Positions 1 to 12,142 of a DNA stretch of 64,000 nucleotides are shown here, in pieces (position 1 is the stretch's first letter; every line of letters starts with the position of its first letter). The position numbers and the translations under genes were made by a program. The DNA is from Alligator mississippiensis. Lineage: Eukaryota > Chordata > Crocodylia > Alligatoridae. The notes beneath the pieces are model-generated. The model was not told the origin of the DNA. It worked only from the letters and a program-made list of their open reading frames with translations, and searched no databases. The stretch covers positions 60,187,444 through 60,251,443 of the forward strand of contig NC_081832.1 of NCBI RefSeq assembly GCF_030867095.1, read 5' to 3'.

Positions 1-1022
1 ATCCACCAAGCACAGAGCCTAGATGTATCTTCATAGCATGCACCTCTGTTGTACAGTGACATATATTTTCACTGAGGTGCCAAATAATCACCTACTGCTT
101 CCCAGTGCTCAGAATTAGCTCATCATCAGCTAATTAGCAACAGAATTAGCTGTTGTGAGTGTGGTGGTCTTCCACTACTGAAGAGAGGAGGGAAAGTGCT
201 TTCTCAGCTTCCTCCCATATGTCCTGTTGTTGGAAGAATGGGGGAAATATGTAAAAAACCAGAGAGGTTTCACTGTGGGAAATAACAAATGAGCATTTCA
301 ACAGAGGGAGCAAAGGTGCTAATTAATCCTAAAGAATGTTTGCCCTCTCTATCTAGAATTACCTGGTACTATTTAAAGCAGCAATCTGAGTGAATACCTT
401 ACTAGCTGAACTGATTTACAGCAGTACAGAAACTTGATTTGCAGCAGTACAAGCTGTTGTACTAGTTTGCATCTTCTGGCCACACTTTGTCTGCTTTGGG
501 TGAAAGCCAAAAACACCTTTGCAAACAGATAGCACTCTGGGTAATACCAATACAAAGAGCCAAGCTAATTTCTTTGTTTCTTCCAAGTGGGTGAAAGCAG
601 CTGTTGGCTTTGCCCAGCTGGCGTGAACACAAAGGAAAGTGATGATAAGGAATCCCTCGAAATGTAGTAGGTCACCTTGAGCTACTGCTGAACTCCTGAA
701 GTTTTGCTTAATACATTCTCTTACACTGAAAATTGATGTGTGCAGCAGAGCAAAGGCTGTGGATCTATCACACTTTGGCTGGGCCATTGAAACTGGAAAG
801 AGAGATATTTTTCTAAATTTCAGGGACAGTTGTGTTGAAGCTATTGGTTTGTAGTGTCTGCAAAAGTATATACATGGTGTTTATAAAGTCCTTGTGCATC
901 TTTAAACTTTAATAACTTTGGATATACACATGAAAGAAGCAAACTGTAAGCAGTGATTGAAAGCATAATTCATTATGTTTTTTAGCATGGTACAAGCATA
1001 TTTTTTTTTCATTTTATTTCAG

Positions 1023-1118
1023 ACCCCGTAACTGGAAATGAATATAACTTCTTAAATGAGTTGGAAAATCTGATTGAACGATGTATCATGAAAGATGGCA
1101 GTTATGTTGAAGTCTAGA
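1023..1118 (+). CDS. Last coding exon of an unidentified plus-strand gene entering from the left
   Basis: A strong 3' splice site (a long T-rich tract ending in TTTCAG at 1021-1022) is followed by an open frame to a TAG stop at about 1116-1118. The frame reads as roughly 31 residues, starting PVTGNEYNFLNELENL and ending in IMKDGSYVEV, after two bases that complete a codon begun in the upstream exon. The peptide is acidic and helical, looks like a normal protein C-terminus and is not low complexity. The rest of the gene must lie left of the window; I found no second exon in 1-1000. The gene converges on the minus-strand TRIM array. I do not recognise the family, and an isolated exon of this size can arise by chance. 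The region after the stop would be its 3' UTR, with an AATAAA at 1512-1517. Confidence 0.45.
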
Positions 1119-2257
1119 AATTTGAGCATGAACTGTGTTAAAACTTAATGAATTTTGTTTTCAATCACCATTTACAGTTTGCTTCTATCATGTGTATATC
1201 CAAAGTTATTAAAGTTTAAAGTTGTACTAGGACTTTATAAGCACCCTGTATTGATTGCAGCAAGTGATAAACGAGAGTTGTGCTATCTCTCCAGACCAAA
1301 GATACTCATAAAAACTATCAGCCTCACTAAAATAGAAATGATGCCTATCCTGGACAATATTATCAAATCAAAGTGCATATTGTGTGTGCTTCTACAGTGT
1401 TGGATGCGCAGTACCTTCAAGAATGACACTCATAGTGGGATAGCAGTGCATCTTCCTTCTGGAAAGAATTCTGTATCTTCTAGTCCCAGGAGAAATCACA
1501 GTAATGGAAAAAATAAAGGGAAAAGTTCTTGGCTTTTCAAAGCCATTAATACTACCCCTGTTATAGTAACTTGAGAAGACCAGGAACATTTGTTAGCTTT
1601 CTTTCCCCAGGGGCTACTGCAACAATGGCAAGTTTAATTTCTAATGTGCCCAATTATATGTTCGTAGCCCTTAGGGGTCTTATTACAAGTGATTCATATA
1701 GTGTTAGCTTGCTAGGCAAGCTGTTTACTCTTCTGGGAGTTTGTGTTACAGTTTTTCTGTTTGTTGCATACTTTCTTTGCAGAAGATAGTATTTGTTAAG
1801 CGCTCAGGAGTGCAGCTGGGGCTAGACCATTGGTAACAGATTAGGAATAGATTCTTCTCAAAGGGATGCCCCTGGTCTTCGAAGAAAACACTAAATCCCA
1901 TTACATTTTTCCCCACATCTATTCAGCAGAACCTAAGGGAGTGAGCCCTTCTGACCAACACTTGCAGTGTCATTGAGGAACTAGTGAAAGCAACTAGCTG
2001 GGCCCTTAGCCAGTGAGAGGCTGAAAGAGAAAGAATCCAGCATGAAATAAGGGAGCAAACAGTATGTGACTTCATGGGGACTTCCTTTTACCTATCCAGT
2101 TAAGGAAAAAACATAAGGAGATGTCCTGCAAAGAATGAATTAGTTATTAGAAGGTCTTGCTTCAGTTCTCAGTGGTCAAGTCTCCACATTCCCAAAGCCA
2201 CCATTGCATTCACATAAACTGTTTCCCTGTATGGCAGTCTCAGAAGAGAGTCTGAGA
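1119..2257 (+). other. Probable 3' UTR and intergenic sequence, no firm gene
   Basis: AT-rich sequence following the stop of the left-hand gene. It contains an AATAAA at 1512-1517 and two overlapping plus-strand reading frames (1155-1574 and 1571-1789). The second ends in a hydrophobic stretch (LLGVCVTVFLFVAYFLC, about 1729-1779) but has no recognised relatives or clear gene structure, so neither is called as a gene. Confidence 0.3.
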
Positions 2258-2450
2258 TGCCTGTAGATGTGCAGGGATGCTGCTCTGACAAACTGTAATT
2301 ACAGCGTATCAGAGCAGACTCCATTAATCAAACGAGCAACCCCGCTGGCATTTTGAAGCATGGGGCACTGAATACATGAGATGCTGCAGGTGCATTAATT
2401 AAAATCTTATTAAAGCACCCTGTCCCTGGAGCACATGTAGATGCCCCTAA
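2258..2450. mobile_element. Inverted-repeat DNA element (MITE-like), family 1, short copy
   Basis: The segment begins near CTGTAGATGTGCAGGGATGC and ends with GCACATGTAGATGCCCCTA, so the ends are imperfect inverted repeats around the motif CATCTACATGTGC. The interior (TAATTACAGCGTATCAGAGC, then a run near CATTAATCAA) is shared with the elements at 4144-4477 and 9419-9916. It holds no coding capacity. It is a non-autonomous DNA element by structure; the superfamily is not clear. Confidence 0.5.
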
Positions 2451-3791
2451 ATACTAAATAGGCCAGCCAGACATGTCACCTTCTGAGTTGGTCTTTTATG
2501 GTCAACACAGAGCCAAGATTAACACTGGTAAGGCAGTGTCAGGGAAGTTTACGCTGCTGCTGTTGTCCCACCCTTCTTCAGCATGAAATTATCACATTTT
2601 TAAAGGTTAAAAAGAAAAAAAAAAAGATGCGCTGATACTTTAGTAATTGGTATCCTAGTAATAACTGAGCTACATGTCATTGACGTAAGTCCTGCACTAA
2701 GTCTACAATTCACGTTCTAACACTGTGCTTGCAGTGACTTTTAAAATTTGTTCAGGTGCTTTCTTTTCCTAGTACAGGCACAAAGAGGATTATCATCACC
2801 AAGGGATGAGGCCAGAGAATGACCAACAAGTCAGGAACTAGAGAGTTCCTATCTGAGATCTAGCACTGATTCCTCTGAGGACACAAACAATTCACCTCCA
2901 GGCATCAGTTTCTCCATCTGTTAATTGTGGTAATATTCTCCAACTCTCAATGGATATTGTGAGGGTTTATGTGGATTTGTACAGCATTTTTTTCACCTCC
3001 AAAGTGGTAATTATTCTTGCTGTTGCTATTGAGAGTGGCTAGGAGAAACAGCCATTGCCATGATCTAAAAGCAGTACAAACTTTGACCATGTATTTACAA
3101 AACCCTCTCTGAAGTACTTTAGCATTATTATTTTTAATTATTTTTATCAAAACCCCATTGAATCTGTGTCAGTTTTATTAAGGGAACTGATTTAGTGTCT
3201 CAGATGCACAAGGCACTCAGAGAATCTCAGAAGTGAGCTGAGCTCACTTCATACCACCGCAGCTTTGAACAAAACAAAGTTGCCTTCATGAAGTACATCA
3301 GAGAAATGACTGGAGTCTCTCTTTATCTTTCTGTAATTACCTTTCTGAGGATGTTCTGTAAACCATTATCAGTTAATACACTTTCTGTATGGCGGCTTTA
3401 TCCCTGAATCCTAATTTAATTAGAATGGCCCAGGATTAATCTAAAATGCTGCCAACTTCACCCTTGAGCCGACTTTTGAAGAATGTTTTGTTGACCATTT
3501 TATTTGAGACTCTTTTTATGGAGATAATTTTCTTTGTCCTTTCAAACCATTCCAATGTGCACACTTTGAGCAGAAGAAATACTCAGTTGTAAGCCTGCTT
3601 CTTAGAGATGAGCAGAGGTTGCACTGACTGAATTTCAGCTGTGAAACCAGCTGACAGGCTTACAGATGGAAATAACTCAAGTCACTAGACAAATGTCCTG
3701 CCTCTGTGATCTTGGGAGTGACAGGGTCTCTGTTGGGTTTCCTTGGAGAATAAACAGGCATTGCAGAAAGAAATGAGTTCGTTCATTAGGG

Positions 3792-4137
3792 CAGTGTTTC
3801 TCAACCCATGGGTTGTGACCCAAAAGTGGGTCATAAGAATATGTGAAAGTGTTGTGAACAAACTTTAAAGATGAATCAACAAACTTTAAAAATGGATTTT
3901 CCTTTAAAGGAGAAAAAACATGACAAACTGTCTTTTCCCTTGCAGGCTGGCAAAGTTCCAGCCTGCAAGGGGCTGCTTGTGGCCCCCCCCATGTCCCAGC
4001 CCCCTCTCCACCCTGCACACCGGGGCGCTGGGGCCTGGGGACAGGGGGCAGCAGGTTGGGAGTGTGGGACACTGGGTCAGGACTGGCCACTGATGTTTAC
4101 AAATGGGTCCTGGTACAAAAAAGGTTGAGAACCACTG
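3792..4137. mobile_element. Non-autonomous hAT element with TIRs and 8-bp target duplication
   Basis: The left end CAGTGTTTCTCAACCC and right end GGTTGAGAACCACTG are inverted repeats of the common hAT terminus CAGTGGTTCTCAACC. Flanks CATTAGGG (3784-3791) and CTCTAGGG (4138-4145) match at 6 of 8 positions, as expected for a hAT target duplication of the nTCTAGAn type. The interior is GC-rich and non-coding, including a phrase close to GGGTTGTGACCCAAAAGTGG near the left end that is typical of this group. It is 346 bp long, too short for a transposase. Confidence 0.8.
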
Positions 4138-4143
4138 CTCTAG

Positions 4144-4477
4144 GGCACCTATACACGTGCGCTGTAATTACAGTGTGTTGGAACAGACTTGATTAATTGA
4201 GTCTGCCGGAGCATGGTAATTACAGCAGACCTCTGTGTCATATCTGGTCCAGCAGACCTCACAGTCATGTCTATCAGTGTTCCCATGCCAAAAAGCGGCA
4301 GCGGGGGTGCTTTAACTAAAGCAGTCAAATGAGCTTTAGTTAAAGAATCCCCACCACCATTTCTCATCATGGGGACGCTGATATACATGATGCTCTGGGT
4401 ACTTTAAATAGAGCACTAATGGAAGCTGCCTAATCAGCTCCGCAGTAAACACCTCGGCATCTACACATGTGGCCTGG
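4144..4477. mobile_element. Inverted-repeat DNA element (MITE-like), family 1
   Basis: This copy shares its interior (GTAATTACAG, GATTAATTGAGTCTGC and TAATTACAGCAGAC) with the copies at 2258-2450 and 9419-9916, and ends at CATCTACACATGTGG. It immediately abuts the hAT element to its left, so the target duplication of that insertion overlaps its edge. No coding capacity. Confidence 0.5.
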
Positions 4478-5434
4478 GACAGACAGCCTGTGGCTCTGTC
4501 ACTGTATGAGATCAAGAGCCCAGGCAGAGCCCTGCTGGGAGGCAGGGCACAGCTGCAGCTGGGTTGCCATAGAGACTGATGGATGAAATTAAGTAGAAGG
4601 CCCTTTAAGGCAACCCTGAGAAGTCAGCTGACCAGAAACCAGGTAGGGCCTGAGGGATATAAGACAGCCCCAGAAGCTGGCTGGGCAGTCTGGCCATGGG
4701 AGCCGAGCAAGACGGAGCTCTGCAGAGGTGTGTGTGAGTTAGATGCAGACTGTGAGTGTGCTAGATCCTGAGACAGCTGGGGAAGCTGGGGGCTAGTGAC
4801 TGGTGAAGACCACAGGTGGGTAGTAGTTCTGTGTTAGCTAGAAGGGCTTCTGTTTGTGTTTTGGATTCCAGTTCAGTTCGATACCCAGGGGACCCAGGGT
4901 GACTAAATACTGGAAACAAGACCTGGTGGTTTGGGGGGACTATGGGATGGTTTAGGAGGTCCTCTAGTGCCTGCAGGGGGTGCACTGGGTATGCCCAGAG
5001 GGGTAGTCCTGTACTGCCCATGAGGGGCTAATGCCATTAGTGCCTGAGAGGCATAGACTCGAGGCAAGTGGGCCCACAGCCTGAGATAGGCAGGACTTGG
5101 ACTTTGGGGCCAGAGGGTCCAGTGCCTGGAGTAGAGCAGAGATAGGGCCAGGGGCCTGGACAAAGAGAGAGTGAGTTCACGAAGGGTCAGCAGCCCAAGA
5201 GGGGACAGAGATAAAGGCCTTTCAGGGCCAGACCAGACACCTGAACAATGTTAGGCTTGCTCTAAGACCCTCAGTCAGCTTCCCTTCCTTTCCAAACAAT
5301 AACATCAAAGGTGTGGCAGGTGAGTAAAGGAGGTGAGGGCCCCTGGAGTTGGAGCTGAGGTAGGAATTGCATGGCCACCAGGGGGTATCACAGCTAGCTC
5401 TGGACCCAAGCCCTATTAGACTGGGTCCTATTAG
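4478..5434. other. GC-rich stretch without recognised gene
   Basis: About 950 bp of moderately GC-rich, purine-rich sequence. Several reading frames of 60-90 codons occur on both strands, but they overlap each other, carry no recognisable domain and have no supporting splice pattern. I see nothing functional to report. Confidence 0.4.
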
Positions 5435-5803
5435 GCTGCAGGAAACTGTAAATACAAGTACTATCCTGCTACAGTTTTTTCATGCACATGTAGACATTGA
5501 CCCAGCTGGCTGGGGCAGGAGGGTGCTTCAGCACAGGGGGCCTGCCTGCTGGCTAACCCCACACTGGAGCACCCTTGTGCCCCAATCTGCCCCTCTGCAG
5601 TACATTGAGCTGAGTTGGAGATGCCCTGGGCTGGCAGGCTGACTCTGTGGGCCCTCTGCCAGTTGGGGCTGCTCCAATCCAGGTCAATGTGCTGCAGTCC
5701 CAGGCCATATGAAAATGTGGCACCCAGGAGCAATAAACTCTGGCATGATATGAACCAGAATGCACTTATTGCTGTGCATTAATATGCACATGTAAATGCA
5801 CCC
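5435..5803. mobile_element. Inverted-repeat DNA element, family 2, truncated copy
   Basis: The core (ACAAGTACTATCCTGCTAC, then ATGCACATGTAGACATTGAC, CAGCTGGCTGGGGCA and CTGGGCTGGCAGGCTGACTC) is shared with the fuller copies at 13480-13946 and 17041-17520. The right end carries GCACATGTAAATGCACCC. The left end lacks the first terminal portion seen in the 13.5 kb copy, so this copy is 5' truncated. Non-coding. Confidence 0.55.
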
Positions 5804-8800
5804 AATGAAAACTAATCTGTTTGTGGAAGGCAATCTGTCTCTCCCTGCCTGTGTATACGTTCAGTTTCCAACATTTCCATTATGGAAATATCTTGGTGCC
5901 AAAAATAGGAATCTTACAGTTGTTTCTCCAAAGATGAGCCCTCTCCTTTTACATCTCCCCACCCAAGGCCCCAGTCACTGTGTAGCTCAGTTACCAACCC
6001 TTAGATTGAGCGAAGTGTACAATAAAAGTGGTAAGGCTTCATTCATCCCAGTCTTTGTGGAAAGCAGCTCCATAGCTACCCTAGAAAAACACTACAGAGG
6101 ATGTATTTTCCCCCCTCTTACAGCAGCTGGAGCATACCCCAGAGGAAAAGAGTTATTTGGTCCAATCCAGTTAAGGGCTCTGAAAGCCAAAAACAGCACT
6201 TTGAATTGGCTCCAGACTAGATGGGGAGCCTAAGCAGTGTACAGAGTACCCTTGTCACATCTTACCTTTGGTTCATTCCATGTTTGTGTTTTACTAGAGG
6301 ATGACAAACCAGTTAGTCCTAGTGCAACCTGCACACTCACTCTCAGATAGTGGCATGCACTGCTCTAGTCAAGACATGATCGAGCCATAGACCTGATCTG
6401 AAAACATGCAGCTAGCAGAGCAGGAAAGCATTTAATCAGAGCAGCACTGAAATGGCACAGAGGGGCTTTTTGCTGCCCTTCTGCACATGGGGAAATTTTA
6501 GACTGGTCAGAGGCTTCTGAATTGGGGCCTCCAAATATGACTGTGTTTGATTCTGAAAGGAAAGTCTGTTTCTGGGCTGTACACTGATATTTAAACGACA
6601 GCTGTTATCTGAATCAGCCCCAATGTGCCTGAGTAATAGAGGGCATATTGTTTCCCCCTGTACAGGTGCCTTTTACCACCTTCTGTACAGACACAGGGGC
6701 AGCATGAATTAGTCTCCACTATCATTCCCCTGCTATGCGACTCCTTCAGTTTACATCAGCTGAAGGCCAAGCCCAAATATTGCCAAATACAACCTTGAAG
6801 TGGAAAATCTTAATGCATTGTTTCCTAACCTATTGTTTCTTTTCCATGCTTACAAGCTCAGATACTAAATGGCTAAAACAGAGTGGGATGTTAATACGAA
6901 ATGTCTTTGATTTTTCTTCTACAGCTGATGTTTATCTGCATTTCTGAAGTAAGAAAGAAGAGCCAGGCCTCCTCATCTCAAGCAATCAGGTGACTTTCAC
7001 TGCTTTAAGTTCATGCATTTGCTCTCCAGGCTTGTGTTATGGTTGGGGAGGATGGTAGGCACTAGGCAGGGACTTGGCAGCCTAGGGTCTTTATTTTTCT
7101 GTTGTCTAAATGAAATGCATATGGCTCTTAGAGTATGCCCATTTAGCTGCATATAAGTGCTTTTACAAATAACAAACCAATTATTTATATGGAAATGAAC
7201 ATCCCAAAAGGGAACAGAATAGAGCTGCACTGTGAGAAAAATATATTGGAGTTTTATCACGTATCTGACCAGAAAACATTCAAGCCTTTTTAAGGGTGGC
7301 AAATTACCTGGTATTAGGAATGGCTCTCTGACTGGTCTGTAGCAACGGTATTAAAGACTGGGACTGGAGTCTGCCCAAGTGCTAGTGGTTCCCATTTCAT
7401 ATCCTTTGATGGGATAAACTGGATAAAGGCATAAACAGGTGATGATCAAGCTTTGTACTGAGTTTTCAAAATATTTTCTTCATGATATGCCAAACTATAT
7501 GTCATCACATTATACAGCTTCCTTCATCTACTGCAGTTATCTATAAACAAACATGTTCTACTATATATTTACTCAATGAAATGAACCACTACAGCATTGA
7601 CTGTATCTATTTTAATCATTTATTTGATTACTCTAAAACACGCATTTAATGTAAGTCATCAGCTTACAAGCATACACCTACTGTCTAGTTAAATCAATCA
7701 TTAGTGACTTGAATATTATTTAAACACTATCAAACAAGTAATCCCACATATTTGAGTAGAAGGGAGAAGCCAAATAACATGGATTTTTTGCTATATTCAT
7801 GTTGATTCCTAGCATTTGTTTTTGAAAGTATTATGAGCTGCAGGAAATGTATCTGGCTGTGGGCAACTGGGGAGAGTTGAGTACTGTAGAAGATGCACAC
7901 AATGAGTATATTTTTTTGAAAACACTGAACTTAACTTCTTTGTTTCAGTTTTTTCTGACTTTCTCAGGTCTCTGTTACTTCTGGAAGTATGCGGACTAAC
8001 CTCTAGCATGGTCATCCTTTCATTCACCACATCCTTTCCCTTGATTTTTACACTCTAGAAATACAAAAGATGGAGAAGATTCACCAGAATAAATTGAATT
8101 ATTATAGAATATTAGCAACATCTCTCATTAACCACTCAGAAGGTCAAATTTTGCAGGTTTATTTCTGCTTCTTCATTTGCAAATGTGTCTTTTCTATATG
8201 GAATATTTCGTTTGATACCTATAGAAAACTCTTAAATGTACTGAACACTAAGCTTACTTTTAATACAGTTACTTAGAAAAGAATATGTTGGTAATACGTT
8301 TGGCCAATAAACAGGATATAGACAAATTAGTATCATAAATAACTATGATAAAACCACATGAAACATTTATCACTACTTCTAGGGTTGGATTGATGTTACA
8401 GTAGAAAGCCTCATTGTTCAAGTGCTTTGTGTAATTAAGAAATTCCTCACAATACCTGCACTTGCTGCTTGACCTTCTCAGTCTATTTCCATTGAAATGG
8501 ATGATATAGGAAGGGGTCTAAAAAACAAACAAACATTAGATGGTGAAACAAACTTATCGAGAAATAAGTTTCACTTTGGACTAGATTGTGATTTCTATTG
8601 CAGTTACATTTTACCACCATTCTGCTGAATAGAGCTAGTCAAAAATCTTCCCATCCCATCAAAAATTTCTGACTGAATATAAGCATTTTGTCCCATTAAA
8701 TAAACATTTTTGTAAAAAAAAAAATAATAATAATTTGTTTTGAAATTTTCTGGGCTTTTGATGATCAATTGTTTGAAAATCAGAAAACACGCAGAAAAAT

Positions 8801-9418
8801 CCTAAGTATATATATTTTTTTCTTTTTCATGGAAAAGATGTAATGTTTTCAAACTAGTTACATGGTAGGGGTATTGAATCATTAACAACTGAAAGGGGAT
8901 GCTATCAACAGAGTCAGTATCTCCTGTAGCATACAGGTCTTTCTTGGAACTTTCCATTCACAGAGATTGACCCTGTTAAATTTGTAAACTCTGACAAAGT
9001 CCATGGGCCTAGGTAGATTTATTAGAGCTGTATGATATAATGTGCTACTGAGATCTTCAGAGAGATATTCTTCATCTCTCTGGACTGGGTAGGATATGAA
9101 CCATAGATATGGAGAGGAACAATGTTGTTGTTGTTGGGTTTTTTTAGCACTTACCAGCAAAAGAGAGACTGGTGCTTTGCGTTGCTCTATGTGGAAAGAG
9201 ACAACATGAATATCAGAGCTGGGTATTTGTTGAGTAAATTAACAGACACAAGCTTGCAGATCCTTGTTTTGAAAAGAAGCATCAGTTCCTAAAACCTGTT
9301 CTAGATCTTGCTGATGCCAATGGAATGACCTGATTGGATTAACCTGTTTTTTAGAATTGGGTAACCAGGGTAAATTATTATTTTGAATTCAACCTTTATT
9401 TTTTACAAGTACTCAGTG
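5804..9418. other. AT-rich intergenic sequence without recognised gene
   Basis: About 3.6 kb downstream of the TRIM array. Only short open frames without domain matches are seen. I looked here for a PRY-SPRY exon for gene A (GRHYWEV-type motif on the minus strand) and found none. On the minus strand at about 8350-8520 a frame contains SSSKCRYCEEFL followed by EAFYC, a weak resemblance to the Cys-rich tail of piggyBac-type transposases that I do not regard as established. Confidence 0.4.
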
Positions 9419-9916
9419 GGTGCATCTACACATGTGCTTTAATGGTCATTAGCTTATCTTAATGTACATTAACACATCACTTAAAAAATGTGCTTTTTAG
9501 TTCGTGTGCATTAAAATAGGATAGTTCTTATTTTCCTAGTACCTCACAATGGATGGCACTTTAATGCATGCTCCAAGGGCGGGGGGAGGCTCTAAGAGTC
9601 ACGCTAATTAGAGTGCCGCCACATCTCCTGCATCAGTGTCCCCATGTTTTAAAAATGGTGGCAGGGGCACTTGAAGTAAAGCTCATTCAAGCACCCCCGC
9701 CATCATTTTTAAGCATGAAGATGCTAATACACAAGACGTGAGAGGCTGCTGGAGTGCCGCAATTGCCTTGCTCCACCAGACTCAATTAATTGGGTCTGCT
9801 CTGACACGCTGGAATTCCAGCATGTCAGAGCAGCCTCAGCATTCACATATAGGTGCCCAGAGGTACTAGATTTAGTGTTCATTAACTAAAGCATATTAAT
9901 GCACATGTAGATGCAA
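9419..9916. mobile_element. Inverted-repeat DNA element (MITE-like), family 1, longest copy
   Basis: The left end TGCATCTACACATGTGC and right end GCACATGTAGATGCA form clear terminal inverted repeats with adjoining TTAATG/CATTAA. The interior includes a sub-palindrome (CACGCTGGAATTCCAGC) and a segment in inverse orientation to the copy at 4144-4477 (CAATTAATTGGGTCTGC). About 500 bp, no coding capacity, superfamily not assigned. Confidence 0.6.
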
Positions 9917-10406
9917 CAAGTGACATTCATTTAAATGTGTTATTTGGTTGGGCAATTCTGGTAGGTAAGCCTGTTTACTATCCCTTGGGTAAATCAAAGG
10001 GACAGAGGTCCACACAAAGCAAATCCATTTCCAAATGTGAATAAGGTTTGTATAGAAATGTATGCAACATCAGCCTAGCTCTAGTGATGAATCAGGATTA
10101 AGCAAGAGAAAACTATCCTGTAAGGATGTTGGGTGGGCTTTAAATGAATGTCCATCAGACCATGGAAACCACAGAAGCTGGTTAGAGGTATTTGCAGCAA
10201 GTATTTCAAAAGCAAAGAAAAAAATACCTTTACCTGGTCTGCTGCATTTGGTTAATGATTTCACCTAAAAAAGATAAAGAAAATATCTCATAAGGAAGGA
10301 GATGTATTGAAAATCGTACAGCCTTTTGCAATGTGTTCCTGAAAGACCTTGATGCCTTTTTTCAGGTCCAGGTAGGGCTAGTGAGCAAATGAAATGGGCA
10401 GTCCAC

Positions 10407-10863
10407 CAGGCCTGTGCGAATAGGGAGCTATTCGATTCGGCTTCGGATCTGCTTCGGATGCCAGTGATTCGATTCGGAGCTCCGGATCGGTTTCCCACTT
10501 CAATTCAGCCAAAGCGGCACCAAAGCTTCAGAGATCCGGCCATAGGGTATAATGGGGAATCAATGAAATATCTATAACTTTGTTTTTTGTCTGACTTGGA
10601 TGAACCTTGCAGGGGTGGTAGCTTCTGCTGAGAGTATGAAGCCTGCCAAGTTTCAAGGTGATAGGTGCAGGGGTTTGGGGGGAACTGCATCTCAAGCTGC
10701 TGGCAGGCAAAACTCGTGACATAGGTGACCCTGTGTGTGTTAAGGTGCACCGGGCTGAAAACTGCAGGGGTGGTGGTCCAGATGAGGCCATGAAGCCTGC
10801 CAGCTGTCAAGGAGATAGGTGCAGGGGGAGTCTGGCTTCTGGGGCCTTGCACCCCTGGCTGCT

Positions 10864-10938
<75 letters not shown>

Positions 10939-12142
10939 GGTGCGCCCTTCCTGGTGCTGGAGCCTCTGCACAACACGGCAGTGTGCCCCACTGAGGGCAC
11001 TTCCTCCCCTACAGCCTCACGCCCGATCCACCACTTTACGTGACAACAGGTAAAATAACTTAGCTGGCTCAACACCAGTAGCATCAGCATCAGAGGTACC
11101 CACACGGAACTGTAACAGAGCCTTTCTTTTTATAAAGGAATTGACAACAAGAAGTAAAGATGTCGTGTTGGATATATGATGTTATTCATGGTGTGTGATA
11201 ATGGCTTACCTTGTGTTTTTATGTTTATATGTATTATGAAACAAAAAGGAGTACTTAAAAATGTATCCTTGGGAGCTTTAGGGTTGAAAACCCCTTTGTC
11301 GGGCTGAGGAAGTACCTGCAGTTGGACCTGGATGGAAGGAATAGTAAAGAAGCCAGAGGCTGGCCTGGCATGCAGTGCAAGCAAGAAAGCCAGTCAGTGA
11401 AAATGGAAATGGAGGCGTCAGGGGGTGAGGGACAGGCTGGGGTTGGGGGTAGGGGGGTAAGGGGGATGTAGCAACGCAGGTAAAAGTGCAGAGGTGCCTG
11501 GGGTGTCAGATGTCCAGCAGGTCGCAGTGTGCCAGAACTCCCTTGTGTATACTAAGTCCAGGAGTTTCTGTACCTACTACCTAGGAGGCTGATGAAGTGC
11601 AGTTCATAGGCCCAGCTCTGAGAAATGGTTTGTATATTCAAACAAGCACCTAACCTCGTCACCAGAACTGAAGCCAACTTCCTACAGCTCAAAACACAAA
11701 ACCTGCCAACTATCTCCAGTACCCCCGCAAACTGCACACCAGAATCTATCAAAGATGACAAAACCCAACTACCTATGGGGGCACATTTTTCACCAAAAAA
11801 ACACACTTTGCCTCCAGTCTCTCAGGGCTGATCCTGATAGGGAACAAATTACAATGCAAACCACTTTCTGCAGACTTGAAAAAGGCTACCACCCCTGCAA
11901 GTTACATCCAAATCAGACAAAAAACAACCAAGTTTATAGATATTTCATTGATTTCCCCATTATACCCTATGGCTGGATCTCCGAAGCAGCTCTGAAGCTT
12001 TTCTGAAGTAGTTCGGAAGCTCCAAACCGCTTTGGAAAGCCTAAAGAAGCCAGCGCTTCAATCCAGACATGCTGCTTTGGTGTCCGTAGTGTCCAAATCT
12101 TCTCCGGATCTGAAGCGCAATCCAAAGCCTCGCACAGCCCTA
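10407..12142. mobile_element. hAT-type element, 1.7 kb, long inverted arms, perfect 8-bp target duplication
   Basis: The flanks are an exact 8-bp duplication, CAGTCCAC at 10399-10406 and again at 12143-12150. The ends CAGGCCTGTGCGAATAG and (reverse complement of the right end) TAGGGCTGTGCGAGGCT are inverted repeats. They continue into longer imperfect arms: GCAGGGGTGGTAGC at about 10608 matches inverted GCTACCACCCCTGCAAG near 11887, and GGGTATAATGGGGAATCAATG at 10547 matches the inverted region near 11950. Inside lie two diverged copies of a unit of about 150 bp (10609 and 10762) and a GT microsatellite. No transposase frame is evident, so it is non-autonomous. It lies just downstream of the last recognised exon of gene A. 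Confidence 0.85.
10867..10936. repeat. (GT)n microsatellite, 35 uninterrupted units
   Basis: Perfect GT dinucleotide run inside the hAT element at 10407-12142. The apparent CVCVCV and HTHTHT reading frames across it are artefacts of the repeat. Confidence 0.97.

Noticed and set aside
8350-8520. piggyBac-like Cys-rich fragment (SSSKCRYCEEFL ... EAFYC)
   Set aside because: Only three Cys positions fit and the downstream Cys pair is absent; no inverted repeats or TTAA flanks were found.
10658-11105. Open frames of 121-131 codons on both strands with CVCVCV or THTHTH runs
   Set aside because: They read across a GT microsatellite inside a hAT element; not coding.
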